Shown piece after piece: positions 63,461 to 64,000 of a DNA stretch of 64,000 bases. The notes under the pieces are model-generated. The model searched no databases and was not told where the DNA came from. It saw only the letters and a program-made list of their open reading frames with translations. Source of the DNA: Combretum micranthum (taxonomy: Eukaryota > Streptophyta > Magnoliopsida > Myrtales > Combretaceae); contig JAMXBD010001238.1 in NCBI GenBank assembly GCA_024138025.1, positions 62,001 to 126,000 of the forward strand, read 5' to 3'. A program made the translations under genes and the position numbers. Every line of letters begins with the position of its first letter. Within the stretch, counting starts at the first letter, position 1.

Positions 63461-63686
63461 TTCTACTAAAAAATTCACTGATGACTTAGGCTACAAAACT
63501 CTAGCACCTGAAGAGTAAAAAGGAAAAACGAGTGGAAATGTACAAATAGACCAAAGACTAGTATTTAAAGATAATGAAGAAAGTATTTGTATTTTTTTTC
63601 CTTTTTATTTTGTAGATTTTTTTAGATTTTTCAAATAAAAAGCCTAGTCTACAAAAGTCCTAAGAACTGAAATTAGCACCAATTAC

Positions 63687-63704
63687 TCACTGGTAACGGT
63701 GCCA
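63687..63704 (-). other. primer-binding site of A3
   Basis: Coding strand TGGCACCGTTACCAGTGA, four changes from TGGCGCCGTTGCCGGGGA, four bases inside the LTR end. Confidence 0.75.
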
Positions 63705-63708
63705 AAAA

Positions 63709-64000
63709 TGATCACGCTTTTTCGATACGTGCTTTTTAAAACTCTATTTAAGCTATTTTCAAATTCCTTTTAATAACGTAAACATTCACCGGCTAGTGTA
63801 TCAAGTGCGTGTGAAGTAATAAAATTTCAGTGAGTACCGAGTCGTGTCCACGAAGAGTGAGGACAAGCTCTCAATTACATTAGTCCTTATCATAGCTAGG
63901 CAAATAAAAAAAGAAAATATTTTTAGATTTTTGAGATAAAACTAATCTACAAAGATATGGGATTTCCAATACCTTTAATTGAATTAGGTTAAGATCCAAC
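63709..64000 (-). repeat. 5' LTR of A3 (partial)
   Basis: TGATCACGC... and the GTCGTGTCCACGAAGAGTGA segment, similar to 50845-51130. The window ends inside it. Confidence 0.85.

Larger units (their letters stand above)
50845..64000 (-). mobile_element. A3: Athila-like element, gag-protease only, with nested LTRs
   Basis: Minus strand: 5' LTR 63709 to beyond the window, PBS 63687-63704, gag 63450 down to 62626 and 54824 to 54140, protease to 53885, 3' noncoding 53884-52351, PPT, 3' LTR 52332-50845. Without the 7.8-kb insertion at 54825-62625, its internal part is about 3.6 kb, like A2's. It too has no RT or integrase. Confidence 0.88.

Overview
This window is plant nuclear DNA from a large, repeat-rich genome. 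It is AT-rich and almost entirely built of LTR retrotransposons nested in one another. I see no host gene, tRNA, rRNA, bacterial operon or CRISPR array. The evidence is plant-type primer-binding sites (tRNA-iMet and tRNA-Asp), Sirevirus-type Ty1/copia pol, chromovirus-type Ty3/gypsy gag-pol with a chromodomain, Athila-type gag-protease, and many TG...CA LTRs with 5-bp target-site duplications (TSDs). The species cannot be named from the sequence.

Layout. 1-4937: A1, an internally deleted Athila-like element on the minus strand, sitting in a chromovirus LTR whose end is 4938-5890. 5891-8644: decayed Sirevirus pol and its 3' region. 8645-25485: T1, a plus-strand Tekay/Del-like chromovirus with 5' LTR (8645-12147), PBS, an extra ORF ('ORF1') ahead of gag, then gag, protease and the start of RT. 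T1 is split by three solo LTRs with exact TSDs: 12924-16371 (AAGAA), 16532-20901 (CCAAC) and 21410-23197 (AGTAG, Athila-like). T1's RT is cut at 25485 by T2, a minus-strand chromovirus composite (25486-43948): LTR, chromodomain, LTR fragment, integrase, a foreign LTR (about 30192-31684), gag N-terminus, ORF1, PBS and a second LTR. That second LTR is split by A2 (36565-43274), a nearly complete Athila-like element with paired 1.54-kb LTRs.

43949-48790: another chromovirus LTR, with a 1.2-kb tandem-repeat block bounded by inverted repeats and, further on, a 231-bp MITE-like insertion. 48791-49456: unassigned. 49457-50844: truncated Athila-like LTR facing head-on into A3. A3 (50845 to the window end) is a minus-strand Athila-like element carrying a solo chromovirus LTR (54825-62625, CCTAA/CCCAA) that itself carries a solo 4.3-kb LTR (57140-61465, GATTC).

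Main observations. (1) An ORF ahead of gag occurs in two diverged, oppositely oriented chromovirus copies with protein-level similarity, which is not the standard gag-pol plan. (2) Three Athila-like copies carry gag, or gag plus protease, joined directly to the post-pol region, so a non-autonomous family seems to have amplified. (3) The chromovirus LTRs share structured leader elements (splice-donor-like site, palindrome, hairpins) and a hypervariable module. All coding regions are pseudogenes. Calls rest on reading motifs and comparing copies by eye; no alignment or database search was run.
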